Positions 9,288 through 17,973 of a stretch of DNA of 64,000 nt are shown here, in pieces; positions within the stretch are counted from its first letter, which is position 1; the number at the start of each line of letters is the position of its first letter. The translations under genes and the position numbers were made by a program. The stretch comes from SMWN01 sp965261165 (GTDB lineage Bacteria; Pseudomonadota; Gammaproteobacteria; Eutrophobiales; Eutrophobiaceae): assembly GCA_965261165.1 (NCBI GenBank), contig OZ253445.1, forward strand, positions 806,001 through 870,000, given 5' to 3'. The notes below the pieces were generated by a model. That model saw nothing but the letters and a program-made list of their open reading frames with translations, was not told the origin of the DNA and ran no database searches.

Positions 9288-9923
9288 TCAGTTGTTCGCC
9301 AAATTTAATGTTGGATTAAAATTGTCAATCTTTCTCGATCCCGCGCTCAAAGCCGCTGCTTGTCTCGTGAGACTCCCTTTTAATAATTATGATTATTTTC
9401 TACGAAAGGGCTATTGAGCTCTGTAGGACTGACTAATTTTTAAACGGCCAGTGATTATAGTGCTGTATCGACATTATGTCACGATACTGTCCAAGTTCAG
9501 TACCTATGAGACTTTTTTAGGCCGCCTCCGTAAGTCGCTGATAATAACTACATGGGTGTTTCTAATCCCATCGCAGCGTTTGAGCTGATACCGACGTTCA
9601 GCTTGACATGCCTATAAGTAAAAAGTCTCACATTTGCATGAACCTGGACAGGGCAACACAGAGATATCTGGAATACGTAGATAACAACTTTTAGAGGTAG
9701 ATTGAAATGATATTTAGAGACCTTTGCATAATTCAAAATGTTGACAGAAGAGAGATTAAACCTGTTCCTAATTGCGACAAAAATGTCGTTTTTAACAAGC
9801 TGATGACCGGTTTTTGACGAAAAATCAGGAACATTTTGTCGCTAAGCTGATTTATGTAAAGCTCTCATTTATTGGTTATTTAGTGAATATATGAAGAGAT
9901 TATCACTGATTCTAGCTCATCGC
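9288..9923. other. 636-bp gene-free region between gltB and dgt
   Basis: This region lies between two minus-strand genes. The part next to gltB (about 9288-9480) must contain its promoter, but I see no convincing -35/-10 pair. The part from 9716 looks like the end of an insertion sequence and is described separately. Open stretches here have no family resemblance. No tRNA or rRNA was seen. Confidence 0.5.
9716..9893. mobile_element. Probable remnant of an IS5-like element end
   Basis: The segment opens with AGAGACCTTTGCA, identical to one arm of the palindrome at 1118-1145 and of the type seen at the ends of IS5-family elements. It continues AT-rich without a transposase-sized frame. A short hairpin (CGACA/TGTCG at 9775-9788) followed by five T residues lies inside, and a related GCGACAAAATGT motif recurs in inverted orientation near 9830-9843. 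I infer a solo end or decayed MITE. The right boundary is a guess because no second terminal repeat was found. Confidence 0.4.
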
Positions 9924-11054
9924 TTAGCCGCTAATACGTTCAGACTCCGCAAATGCAAATCTGTCTGTCATGCCAGCAATATAGTCGGCAATCACCCTGG
10001 CTTTACCTGATTCCTTCTCATCATTGCCGTCACCGATAATTTTCTGCGCCTCCTCAGGTAATAATGAAGACTCTGACATAAAGCCATCAAACAAGTGTCG
10101 AATCACCTGTTTGGCTGCCTCACTCATCTTTTCCATTTTAGGATGCTGGTAAAGATATTTATTCAAGAATCGTTTCAATTCGATATTCTTTGCAGCAACA
10201 TCATCACTTAAACCAATTAGGGGTTTGCCTGCTTCTCTGACATCATGAATCGTTGACGGGTTTAATGATCTTATGTTTACCTGACTGTTTGAGATAAGAT
10301 CACCGACTAGCGTGTTAATCATGCGGCGTATCACTTCATGGACCATCCTCCTATTTGATAACTCTGGCCATTTCTTACTCACTAGCGTCTGCTCTCTTGC
10401 AAACAGTTCACAGCTTGCCAACTGATCAAAGGTTAGCAATCCGGATCGCAAACCATCATCAACATCATGGTTATTGTAGGCGATTAGATCGGCAATATCT
10501 GCCACCTGAGCTTCCAGACCCGGCTGCAATCTATCCAGAAATCGTTGTCCAATATTCCCCAGGTATTTTGCCTTGCTACGTGAACAATGCTTGAGGATGC
10601 CTTCTCTGGTTTCATACATCAGATTCAAACCTGAGAATTCTGCGTATTTCTCTTCAAGTACATCAACGACTCTTAAGGATTGTAGATTATGTTCGAAGCC
10701 TCCGAATTCCTTCATACAAAGGTTGAGCTCATCCTGACCCGCATGTCCAAAAGGCGTATGACCGAGATCATGTGCCAGACAAACAGCTTCAGTTAAATCT
10801 TCATTGAGTTGCAGTGCACGACTGATGGTGCGGCCAATCTGGGCGACCTCTATTGAATGGGTCAAACGGGTACGGAACATATCACCAACATGATTCACAA
10901 ACACCTGGGTTTTATATTCCAGTCTTCGGAATGCTGATGAATGAACGACGCGGTCGCGATCTCTCTGGAACTGATTGCGATGAGAAGGTTCCGATTCTTT
11001 AAACTCGCGCCCTAAAGAATGTTTTTCACTGGCTGCGTAGCTAGCCAGACTCAT
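9924..11054 (-). CDS. dgt: Deoxyguanosinetriphosphate triphosphohydrolase-like protein
   Basis: This 376-residue HD-superfamily enzyme hydrolyses dGTP or other dNTPs to the nucleoside and triphosphate, adjusting nucleotide pools. The start matches the family (LGREFKESEPSHRNQFQRDRDR, shown here in part), followed by the conserved HSSAFRRLEYKTQVF. The metal-binding His66 lies in RLTHSIEVAQIGR, and the HD pair His95-Asp96 in CLAHDLGHTPFGHAG. A later YNNHDVDDG supplies the last metal-binding Asp. The length fits the shorter dGTPase-like subfamily rather than the 505-residue E. coli Dgt. It starts 2 nt after aroB and closes the aroK-aroB-dgt operon. Confidence 0.93.
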   Translation of the reverse strand: MSLASYAASEKHSLGREFKESEPSHRNQFQRDRDRVVHSSAFRRLEYKTQVFVNHVGDMFRTRLTHSIEVAQIGRTISRALQLNEDLTEAVCLAHDLGHTPFGHAGQDELNLCMKEFGGFEHNLQSLRVVDVLEEKYAEFSGLNLMYETREGILKHCSRSKAKYLGNIGQRFLDRLQPGLEAQVADIADLIAYNNHDVDDGLRSGLLTFDQLASCELFAREQTLVSKKWPELSNRRMVHEVIRRMINTLVGDLISNSQVNIRSLNPSTIHDVREAGKPLIGLSDDVAAKNIELKRFLNKYLYQHPKMEKMSEAAKQVIRHLFDGFMSESSLLPEEAQKIIGDGNDEKESGKARVIADYIAGMTDRFAFAESERISG

Positions 11055-11056
11055 GA

Positions 11057-12163
11057 CTATTCGTTGCCTTTGCCAGCACTATTATTATTGTCAAAGTGGC
11101 TTATTGTTTCCATTAATAATTCTTCATCAAATTTATTTGTGACCACAGCTTCGCCAATACTTTTCAACAAAACCAGAAACAACTTACCATCTTTCGCTTT
11201 TTTATCGACAGACATTAACTCGCGCATTTTTTCTGGGGCAAAGTCATCTGGCAGAGTTACAGGTAAATTTAATTTAAGCAATATGCTTTCAATCCGATTA
11301 CATACTTCACTATCAATCCAGCCCATACGCTGTGAAAGGCCTGCTGCCATCAACATGCCCAGACCAATAGCTTCCCCGTGTAACCATGCCCCATAACCCA
11401 GGCCTGTCTCTATGGCATGGCCAAAGGTATGACCAAGATTCAGCGTTGCACGAACACCAGACTCTCTTTCATCTTCAGCAACAACATCGGTCTTATTTCT
11501 GCATGATTGTTCAATAATGTAGGTAAGCGTTTCTGCATCGCGGTTCACTAATTTATCAACATTATCTTCTAGCCAATCGAAAAATTTTGCATCTCTGATC
11601 AGACCATACTTAACAACCTCAGCAAGTCCCGCGCTAACTTCTCTATCATTGAGCGTACTTAATACAGAGATATCAGCAATCACCGCTTGAGGCTGATGAA
11701 ATGCGCCGATCATATTCTTGCCAGCGATATGATTAACGCCCGTTTTACCACCCACGGATGAATCTACCTGTGCCAGAATGGTCGTGGGTATTTGAATGAA
11801 ATCTATACCTCGTTGATAACAGGCTGCAGTAAAACCAGTAATATCTCCAATAACCCCCCCTCCTAATGCCAGCAAATAGCTATCTCTACCAAAACCTTTT
11901 TCCAGCAGCGCGGTGATAATTTCATTGACTGCATCAAGTGTTTTATATTGCTCACCATCAGCAAGAATCATTGTTTCAACATTAAAGTCTTGCAGGGATT
12001 GCACAACTTTCTCAAGATACAAAGGCGCAACAGTTGTATTGCTGACGACCATCACTTGTTTAGATCTAATATTTTCAGAGAACAATTCTTTTTTACCAAG
12101 CAGGTCATTGCCTACATAGATTGGGTAACTACGCTCACCTAACTCTACAGTTATTGTTTTCAC
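11057..12163 (-). CDS. aroB: 3-dehydroquinate synthase
   Basis: This is the second enzyme of the shikimate pathway: it converts DAHP to 3-dehydroquinate using NAD and a divalent metal, in the cytoplasm. The 368 residues show the NAD-binding glycine motif ALGGGVIGDITGF (99-111), PTTILAQVDSSVGGKTGVN (126-144), and the metal-ligand region NLGHTFGHAIE with its two histidines. The length is usual. It sits 3 nt after aroK and 2 nt before dgt, so the three are one transcription unit; aroK-aroB downstream of pilMNOPQ is a common gammaproteobacterial arrangement. Confidence 0.97.
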   Translation of the reverse strand: MKTITVELGERSYPIYVGNDLLGKKELFSENIRSKQVMVVSNTTVAPLYLEKVVQSLQDFNVETMILADGEQYKTLDAVNEIITALLEKGFGRDSYLLALGGGVIGDITGFTAACYQRGIDFIQIPTTILAQVDSSVGGKTGVNHIAGKNMIGAFHQPQAVIADISVLSTLNDREVSAGLAEVVKYGLIRDAKFFDWLEDNVDKLVNRDAETLTYIIEQSCRNKTDVVAEDERESGVRATLNLGHTFGHAIETGLGYGAWLHGEAIGLGMLMAAGLSQRMGWIDSEVCNRIESILLKLNLPVTLPDDFAPEKMRELMSVDKKAKDGKLFLVLLKSIGEAVVTNKFDEELLMETISHFDNNNSAGKGNE

Positions 12164-12166
12164 TAA

Positions 12167-12682
12167 TTATTGTTGCTCAGCCGACATGATTTGCGCGATT
12201 ATATCATTAGCGGATAGCTCCGCTGTATCGATCACCATATCAGCAACTTCTTCGTACAAGGGACCACGTGTTTTGAGTAGTTCTCTGAGGATAACTTCAG
12301 GATCGGAATTTCGCAGCAAAGGTCTCTTGCTGTTCCTGGATGTTCTTTTTAATAATTGATTAATACCAGACTTAAGATAAACCACAAATCCCCTTGCTGA
12401 AAGATGCGTCCTGTTTTCCTCACTTAGTACCGCGCCACCGCCCGTTGCCAGAATAATATCAGACATTGAGGTAAGCTCATCTAACAGTTGTGTTTCTCTA
12501 CTACGAAAGCCTTCTTCACCTTCAATCTCGAAGATAAGATTAATTGCTGCACCAGTACGGTTTTCAATCTCATGATCGCAGTCATAGAACTGTTGCGATG
12601 ATTTCTTCGCCAGCTTTTTCCCAATAGTCGATTTTCCTGTACCCATTAGTCCAACCAGAAAAATGTTAGAGCTAGATTTCAA
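12167..12682 (-). CDS. aroK: Shikimate kinase
   Basis: A 171-residue P-loop kinase that phosphorylates shikimate at the 3-hydroxyl with ATP. The Walker A motif GLMGTGKST is at 11-19, the shikimate-binding Asp in YDCDHEIE is near residue 35, the conserved Arg is in GFRSRE near 59, and the GGG motif (ATGGGAV) is at 80-82. The lid region RNSKRPLLRNSDPE is also conserved. It is the first gene of aroK-aroB-dgt. A strong hairpin terminator lies between it and pilQ, so it needs its own promoter, which must lie in 12683-12750. Confidence 0.96.
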   Translation of the reverse strand: MKSSSNIFLVGLMGTGKSTIGKKLAKKSSQQFYDCDHEIENRTGAAINLIFEIEGEEGFRSRETQLLDELTSMSDIILATGGGAVLSEENRTHLSARGFVVYLKSGINQLLKRTSRNSKRPLLRNSDPEVILRELLKTRGPLYEEVADMVIDTAELSANDIIAQIMSAEQQ

Positions 12683-12750
12683 AACAACAACCCAACCTGC
12701 ATATGAAGATCAGAATTAAATTAATTTGCCAAGGATAAAACATCAGCAGA

Positions 12751-12790
12751 AAATAAAAAAGGATGTGATATTAATATCACATCCTTTTTT
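12751..12790 (-). terminator. Strong rho-independent terminator after pilQ
   Basis: A perfect 24-bp palindrome (12761-12784, arm GGATGTGATATT) is flanked by an A-rich run on one side and seven T residues on the other. Read on the minus strand, the hairpin is followed by TTTTTTATTTT, so it should stop the pilMNOPQ transcript before aroK. The T run on the plus side would let it work in the other direction too. Confidence 0.85.
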
Positions 12791-12819
12791 TCAAAAAAAA
12801 ATACGCCGAGTTTACCAAA

Positions 12820-14943
12820 TTATATCTTAAGGGTTTCCTTTAATATTTTTGGCGTAATAAAAATGAGAAGCTCGGCTTTGGAATTCGTTTTACCTGAACG
12901 ATTAAACAAAAATCCTACATAGGGCAAATCACTAAAGAAAGGGATTCTATTCACAGTCTTGTTTCTTATCTGCGAATATACACCGCCCAGAACCACCGTT
13001 TCACCATTGTCTACCATTACCTGTGTTCCAATATTCCTGGTATTGATGGTAGGAATACCTCCAACAAGCAGTGCACCTTGAGTATCCTGATTAACCTGCA
13101 AATCAAGCAGTACCTTACCATTAGGCGTGATTTGAGGCGTTACTCTCAGAGATAGTACTGCTTTTTTGAATGATACAGTCGCTGCGCCACTTGATGAGGC
13201 TTCAGAGTATGGTATCTCGACGCCTGACTCGATGACAGCTTCCTGCTGATTAGTTGTAATCACTTTAGGACTAGCAATATTTTCACCACGCCCTTCTGCA
13301 AGTAATGCTGAAAGTTCTAACTGCAGTAGCCATGAGCCTATCTTGCCGACTGCAAGATGTAATGCCCCTGAACCAACTGCTGTCGATGGTAAATCTACAA
13401 TTAGATTTTCCCGACCGTCAGTGTGGAAAGATGTTGTACCTGCAAATTCTGTGCTCCCCGGATTACCACCACCTAATGTTTTAATATCCTCATCCCCACG
13501 GATGGCTCTACTAAAACCAAACCTTACCCCTAAATCCTTGGCAAAACTTTCATCAGCATTAACAATTCTTGCTTCAATAAGCACTTGCCTCACCGGAATA
13601 TCAATCTTGATAATCATTTCTCGCACACTCTGCAAGCTTTTTGGGGCATCTTGAACAATCAAGGTATTGGTTCGCGCATCAATCGTCACACTGCCGCGCT
13701 CAGACAACAAACTATTTTCTTCTGCCTTGATCAAGGCGGCTAAATCATCAGCCTTGGCATAATTGATTTGCATAAATTCAGTACGTAACGGCGCAAGTTC
13801 ATCAACCTGTTTGCTGGCTTCAAGCTCAAGTTTTTCACGTGCAGCGATCTCTGCGTTCGGCGCAACCATGATGACATCATCGATTTGTCTCATGCCTAAA
13901 CCTCTTGACTTCAAGATAATATCCAACGATTGATCCCAGGGAACATTTTTCAGTCGTAACGTTACGTTGCCACCAACAGTATCACTGATAACCATATTTA
14001 GTTCTGTAAAATCAGCAATCAACTGTAATATGGCGCGTACTTCAATATCCTGAAAATTCAGAGATAAACGTTCTCCAGTGAAACCCAACTGCTCTTTTCT
14101 AGCCTCTTGCGCTTGCTCGTCTAAGGCTCGCACTTCAACAACAAACGTGTTATCTGACTGATATGCCAGATATTCATAGTCTTCGGTTACTGTTGATATT
14201 TGCATCCGCGTCCCATTATCGTTTCCCTTTGTATCAATCTCCTTAACTGGCGTTGCGAAATCAATCACATCCAGTTTTCTATCCAGTTCACCAAGAAGCC
14301 CAGCACCAATAAAATCTAGCACAATATTGCCGCCTACCTGATTCATATCTACGCCAATGGAAGGATCGGACAGGGCAATAATGATTCTGCCTTCACCATT
14401 TTCACCTCTTCTAAAATCAATGCCTTCCACCACTGAGTTTGATTCGCCAACATAAGCAGCTGCCGCAGGGACACCGCCAGCTACTGTAGAGACACCGCCA
14501 AGCGTAACCAGAACCCTGTTATCCTGGACCTCAAGGTCATAAGATACTGATTTAACGAGGTTAAGCACGACCCGAGTTCTGCCTGCCGCCTCAACGGCAG
14601 AAACACTATGTGCCACACCAACATCTATTGGCTGATTCTTAGCGACTGCACCAAGCGTAGTATTTGGAAAATCCAGTGCGATCCTCGCTGGATTATCGAT
14701 AGTAAAACTCAATGGTTCATCTTGTAATGGTTCCGATAACTCAATTTGCAACTGAACTCTTTCACCTGGCAACACGGAATAACCGATACCATCCAGTGTC
14801 GCTGCCTGCACCGGTGAAAAAATACACATTAATCCAAAAATAGTTACGCTATGACCGAGTCGATTTGTCATCACCTGTATACCTCTAGCATTAATATTAA
14901 TATTATTCGTAGTCATCCTCATACGCTCCAAAATTCCAATCAT
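12820..14943 (-). CDS. pilQ: Type IV pilus secretin PilQ
   Basis: This outer-membrane secretin forms the ring through which type IV pili leave the cell. It has 707 residues, a signal peptide whose best start is Met25 (MTNRLGHSVTIFGLMC) with cleavage near SPVQA-A, and two AMIN-type domains in the first 270 residues (VQLQIELSEPLQDEPLS, FRRGENGEGRIIIALSD). A secretin/TonB short N-terminal domain follows near 300 (LSLNFQDIEVRAILQLIADF), then the N1 domain and the secretin core (VLIEARIVNADESFAKDLGV; VPSTA-like loop VDLPSTAVGSGALHLAVG; GETVVLGGVY). The start codon shares one base with the pilP stop (TAATG). It ends the pil operon before a terminator. Confidence 0.96.
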   Translation of the reverse strand: MIGILERMRMTTNNININARGIQVMTNRLGHSVTIFGLMCIFSPVQAATLDGIGYSVLPGERVQLQIELSEPLQDEPLSFTIDNPARIALDFPNTTLGAVAKNQPIDVGVAHSVSAVEAAGRTRVVLNLVKSVSYDLEVQDNRVLVTLGGVSTVAGGVPAAAAYVGESNSVVEGIDFRRGENGEGRIIIALSDPSIGVDMNQVGGNIVLDFIGAGLLGELDRKLDVIDFATPVKEIDTKGNDNGTRMQISTVTEDYEYLAYQSDNTFVVEVRALDEQAQEARKEQLGFTGERLSLNFQDIEVRAILQLIADFTELNMVISDTVGGNVTLRLKNVPWDQSLDIILKSRGLGMRQIDDVIMVAPNAEIAAREKLELEASKQVDELAPLRTEFMQINYAKADDLAALIKAEENSLLSERGSVTIDARTNTLIVQDAPKSLQSVREMIIKIDIPVRQVLIEARIVNADESFAKDLGVRFGFSRAIRGDEDIKTLGGGNPGSTEFAGTTSFHTDGRENLIVDLPSTAVGSGALHLAVGKIGSWLLQLELSALLAEGRGENIASPKVITTNQQEAVIESGVEIPYSEASSSGAATVSFKKAVLSLRVTPQITPNGKVLLDLQVNQDTQGALLVGGIPTINTRNIGTQVMVDNGETVVLGGVYSQIRNKTVNRIPFFSDLPYVGFLFNRSGKTNSKAELLIFITPKILKETLKI

Positions 14944-15527
14944 TATTCTCCATCTAGCTCAACTAGCTTAATTGTTTCATCACGTTCTTCCCAGCGCCCT
15001 TGACTACTTCTAAAGATCTCCCTGAGTTCTACCCTGTCTTCAAAAACCCGCAGTACTTTTCCTGTGTTTTGTCCCATATAATTTCCAACACGGATCCTGA
15101 AGAGCTCACCATCAGGATCTTGTATGATTGCCCAGATGATATCTTCACTCTCCTTCTCTATGGTGCCAACCATACGCAGACTATCTAATTCGAACTTCTC
15201 TAACTCCTCCTTATTACGATGCCTTACTTCAGCTTCCATTTCTTTCGTTAGGCCACTATTTTCCTGTTCTTCTCGCAGCATTTCTTCGTCTTTCTGATAA
15301 AAAAGTTTAAATGGATCCCGTGCATCCTGACCTGAAGATTGATAGGTATATGCCTCATACGGTTTAATTTCAGGCAAGGGCTCAATTCTGCCTCCTGGCC
15401 TCGCCAATATTTCCGCAATGTACTCTTGTAAATCACCAGAATTGGTCGCGGAGCATCCACCCAAAACCATAAATGTGCATGCGCAACCTATAATCCAAAT
15501 GACTTTCAAACGCAACAAAGCCATCAT
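14943..15527 (-). CDS. pilP: Type IV pilus lipoprotein PilP
   Basis: This 194-residue periplasmic lipoprotein connects the PilN-PilO inner-membrane complex to the secretin PilQ. The signal sequence ends in the lipobox LGGC with Cys25 as the lipidated residue. After a flexible stretch comes the HR/beta-sandwich domain beginning at about residue 110 (LDSLRMVGTIEKESEDIIWA) and continuing with RIRVGNYMGQNTGKVLRV, typical of PilP. Its start overlaps the pilO stop by 4 nt and its stop overlaps the pilQ start by one base. Confidence 0.95.
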   Translation of the reverse strand: MMALLRLKVIWIIGCACTFMVLGGCSATNSGDLQEYIAEILARPGGRIEPLPEIKPYEAYTYQSSGQDARDPFKLFYQKDEEMLREEQENSGLTKEMEAEVRHRNKEELEKFELDSLRMVGTIEKESEDIIWAIIQDPDGELFRIRVGNYMGQNTGKVLRVFEDRVELREIFRSSQGRWEERDETIKLVELDGE

Positions 15528-16153
15528 GATTCCCCCTCATCTTTATCTTCGCCTTCATCTTCATCTTCATCTAAAGCTCGGTAAGTCTTGGCTGTTGCCG
15601 TCATAACCAACAAACCTTTACTTTCTGCATTATCTGGTGATTTATTGATACTGATATCGTGAGTTGTCACAATTCTTGGTAGCGTTGCTATGCCACTCAC
15701 AAAATCACCTAATTGATGGTAATTACCGACAACCCGAATAGAGATAGGCAACTCTGAATAAAATTCAGCAGGTTTTTCCTTGTTAGGCTTGAACAACTCA
15801 AATACCAGTCCTGCGGCAAGTCCTGCTTGGGATATATCAACAATAAGACCTGCAACTTCTGTTTTATCCGGCAATTGTCTGAGCATGTCACCAAATGACT
15901 GCTTCATCTCTGCCAATTGTTCTTGCAATGCCTCTAGGTTAGCCGCTTTCCTTTGCTTGATATCAAGGGCTTGCCTAAATTCAATCTCTTCTTTTTCAGC
16001 CTCTGCAAGTTCTTGCAATTGTGGCTCTATATCTTTAATCCAAAAACCATAGCCAACACCAAGACAAATCAAGAGGATAACAACTGCCCTGACAGGAAGC
16101 GGCCAAGCGCCAATATTCTGTGGGTCAAGACTACTTAATTCATCTAGAGTCAT
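15524..16153 (-). CDS. pilO: Type IV pilus inner membrane protein PilO
   Basis: This 209-residue bitopic protein heterodimerises with PilN in the alignment subcomplex. It has a short cytoplasmic tail, one membrane segment at about 21-37 (VRAVVILLICLGVGYGF), a coiled coil at about 45-90 rich in Glu, Lys and Gln, and a ferredoxin-like periplasmic domain with FELFKPNKEKPAEFYSELPI, the usual PilO signature. The C terminus is a low-complexity acidic tail (DEDEDEGEDKDEGES). It overlaps pilN and pilP by 4 nt each, so translation of the operon is coupled. Confidence 0.95.
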   Translation of the reverse strand: MTLDELSSLDPQNIGAWPLPVRAVVILLICLGVGYGFWIKDIEPQLQELAEAEKEEIEFRQALDIKQRKAANLEALQEQLAEMKQSFGDMLRQLPDKTEVAGLIVDISQAGLAAGLVFELFKPNKEKPAEFYSELPISIRVVGNYHQLGDFVSGIATLPRIVTTHDISINKSPDNAESKGLLVMTATAKTYRALDEDEDEGEDKDEGES

Positions 16154-16722
16154 GCGTCCTTCTCCTCTTCGTCGGAAGCATCTGGTATCACCTGATTAAA
16201 ACGCATGGTGAAATTACTCACTCGTTGCCCCTCATCATTTTTCGCCTCAATCACCTCAAGCTGTGGATCCCCTAACCACTCAGAAGCATCCAGTTTTCTC
16301 ATGAATGAAGAAACTCTGGCATTTGATTGAGCCACACCATTAATCGTGATCGCCTTGCCTTCCTGAGTAACAGCTATAAGGCTGACACCATCAGGCAAGC
16401 TGATCACCATTTCATCAAATAGACGCACAATCAACGGGCGGTTACCTTGTAATCGTTCAATGGCATTAATGCGAGCCTTCAATCTTTCTTTTTCTTTTTC
16501 GAGACGTTTTATTTCCTCGATTTTTTTATCTAGCTTGACGATTTCAATTTCAATAGTTTGATTTCGTGACTGCTGATATTTAATTCGCTGCGCATTAACA
16601 ACGTGGGCTAGAACCCCGACAAAAAGCGTCAGAGCGACAAACATCCCCATCGTCATATAGAATTGCCGCTGAAGCTCCTTGCGTCGCGCGTCTCTCCAAG
16701 GCAGTAAATTTATTTTGGCCAT
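16150..16722 (-). CDS. pilN: Type IV pilus inner membrane protein PilN
   Basis: This 190-residue bitopic protein starts MAKINLLPWRDARRKELQ; the INLLPWR tail is the motif that docks into the actin-like PilM in the cytoplasm. A membrane segment lies at about 23-42, followed by a coiled coil (about 45-85) and a ferredoxin-like periplasmic domain. It pairs with PilO. It shares one base with the pilM stop and overlaps pilO by 4 nt. Confidence 0.95.
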   Translation of the reverse strand: MAKINLLPWRDARRKELQRQFYMTMGMFVALTLFVGVLAHVVNAQRIKYQQSRNQTIEIEIVKLDKKIEEIKRLEKEKERLKARINAIERLQGNRPLIVRLFDEMVISLPDGVSLIAVTQEGKAITINGVAQSNARVSSFMRKLDASEWLGDPQLEVIEAKNDEGQRVSNFTMRFNQVIPDASDEEEKDA

Positions 16723-17783
16723 TAGTCAAAACTCCTCAGAGCTAATCCGCACGAAATTATTAAAGATGGCGCGTCATTATTCAATGCCTGAGCAGGTATT
16801 CTTGATGATAAAGACATGTTTGCAAATGGATTCGCAATGACCGTCGGCACACCTACCTCTGTCTCTACAATCCTCGCAATACCCGCTATGGAAGCACAGC
16901 CACCCGCGAGTACCAGATGATCAATCTCCGCAATCGCGCTGGATGAAAAAAAGAATTGTTGCGCACGACTAATTTGCTGGGCCATAGATTCCTTAAATGG
17001 TCCTAAAACTTCTAGTTCATAGCTCTCTGGCAGTCCGCCTTGTTTTTTGGCCAACCCTGCTTCCTCAAAGGAAAGTCCATATTGACGCTGAATATCTTCA
17101 GTTAATTGAGCGCCACCAAAGGTCTGCTCTCTGGAGTAAATGGTTTTTAAGTTTTCCAACACACTAAATGTGGTTACCGCAGAGCCTACATCAGCCACTG
17201 CTATTACCCGATCTTCACCACCGCCAAACAAATCATCTGCCATCATGGCGACAGTATTTTCCAAAGCAAAGGCCTCAACATCGACAATCTTTGTCTCCAA
17301 ACCAGCTATCTCAAGTGCGGCAATTCTCAAATCGACATTCTCACTTCTTGATGCCGCCAGCAACACATCCGCCTGCCCATCGTCGCCTCTTGTCGGACCC
17401 AAAACTTCAAAATCCATACTGACTTCTTCTAGCGGGAATGGGACATATTGATCAGCTTCTAACTGTATTTGGCTTTCCATGTCATCGTCACTTAGGCCCG
17501 CCGGCATGGTAATTATCTTGGTAATTACCGCAGAACCAGAAACTGCTGTCACACCATCTTTATTGCGCGAACCAGACTTCTTGACAGCCTTGTCAATTGC
17601 CTCTCCGACGGCATCAATATCTGCAATATTTTTTTCTACAACAGAATTTGCAGAAAGCGGGACAACAGAGTAACTTTCAACACGGTACTTGCTGCCGCTC
17701 TTACTCAGCTCAAGTAGCTTGATGGCAGTTGCAGTGATATCTATACCCAATAATGGTTTAGACTTTTTATTAAACGGAAACAA
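16722..17783 (-). CDS. pilM: Type IV pilus assembly protein PilM
   Basis: This 353-residue cytoplasmic actin/FtsA-like ATP-binding protein binds the PilN tail and links the pilus machine to the cytoplasm. The phosphate-1 motif LLGIDITATAIKLLEL is at 11-26; the adenosine and phosphate-2 regions appear as VIAVADVGSAVTTFSVL and DHLVLAGGCASIAGI. The length is standard. It is the first gene of pilMNOPQ. The divergent mrcA gene starts 190 bp away, and the intervening AT-rich sequence must contain both promoters, the classic ponA/pilM arrangement of gammaproteobacteria. Confidence 0.96.
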   Translation of the reverse strand: MFPFNKKSKPLLGIDITATAIKLLELSKSGSKYRVESYSVVPLSANSVVEKNIADIDAVGEAIDKAVKKSGSRNKDGVTAVSGSAVITKIITMPAGLSDDDMESQIQLEADQYVPFPLEEVSMDFEVLGPTRGDDGQADVLLAASRSENVDLRIAALEIAGLETKIVDVEAFALENTVAMMADDLFGGGEDRVIAVADVGSAVTTFSVLENLKTIYSREQTFGGAQLTEDIQRQYGLSFEEAGLAKKQGGLPESYELEVLGPFKESMAQQISRAQQFFFSSSAIAEIDHLVLAGGCASIAGIARIVETEVGVPTVIANPFANMSLSSRIPAQALNNDAPSLIISCGLALRSFD

Positions 17784-17973
17784 AGTTTTTTCCTTTATAT
17801 TGTCAAAGAGTTATACGTTAAACATATAAATAACATTAAGTACATGTGTCAACTATAGCCAACGAAGACTTAAAAAACAATTAGTTTTTAGCATTAATTG
17901 AAGTATTACATTAATAAATTTTTAAGCTAAAAAAACCATATATATGGGAGAATTTTGAATTAGACTACACAAT

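Noticed and set aside
12310..12335. A further match to the IS end sequence (AGAGACCTTTGC) inside aroK.
   Set aside because: It lies in the conserved KRPLLRN codons of an intact aroK and is explained by coding constraint.
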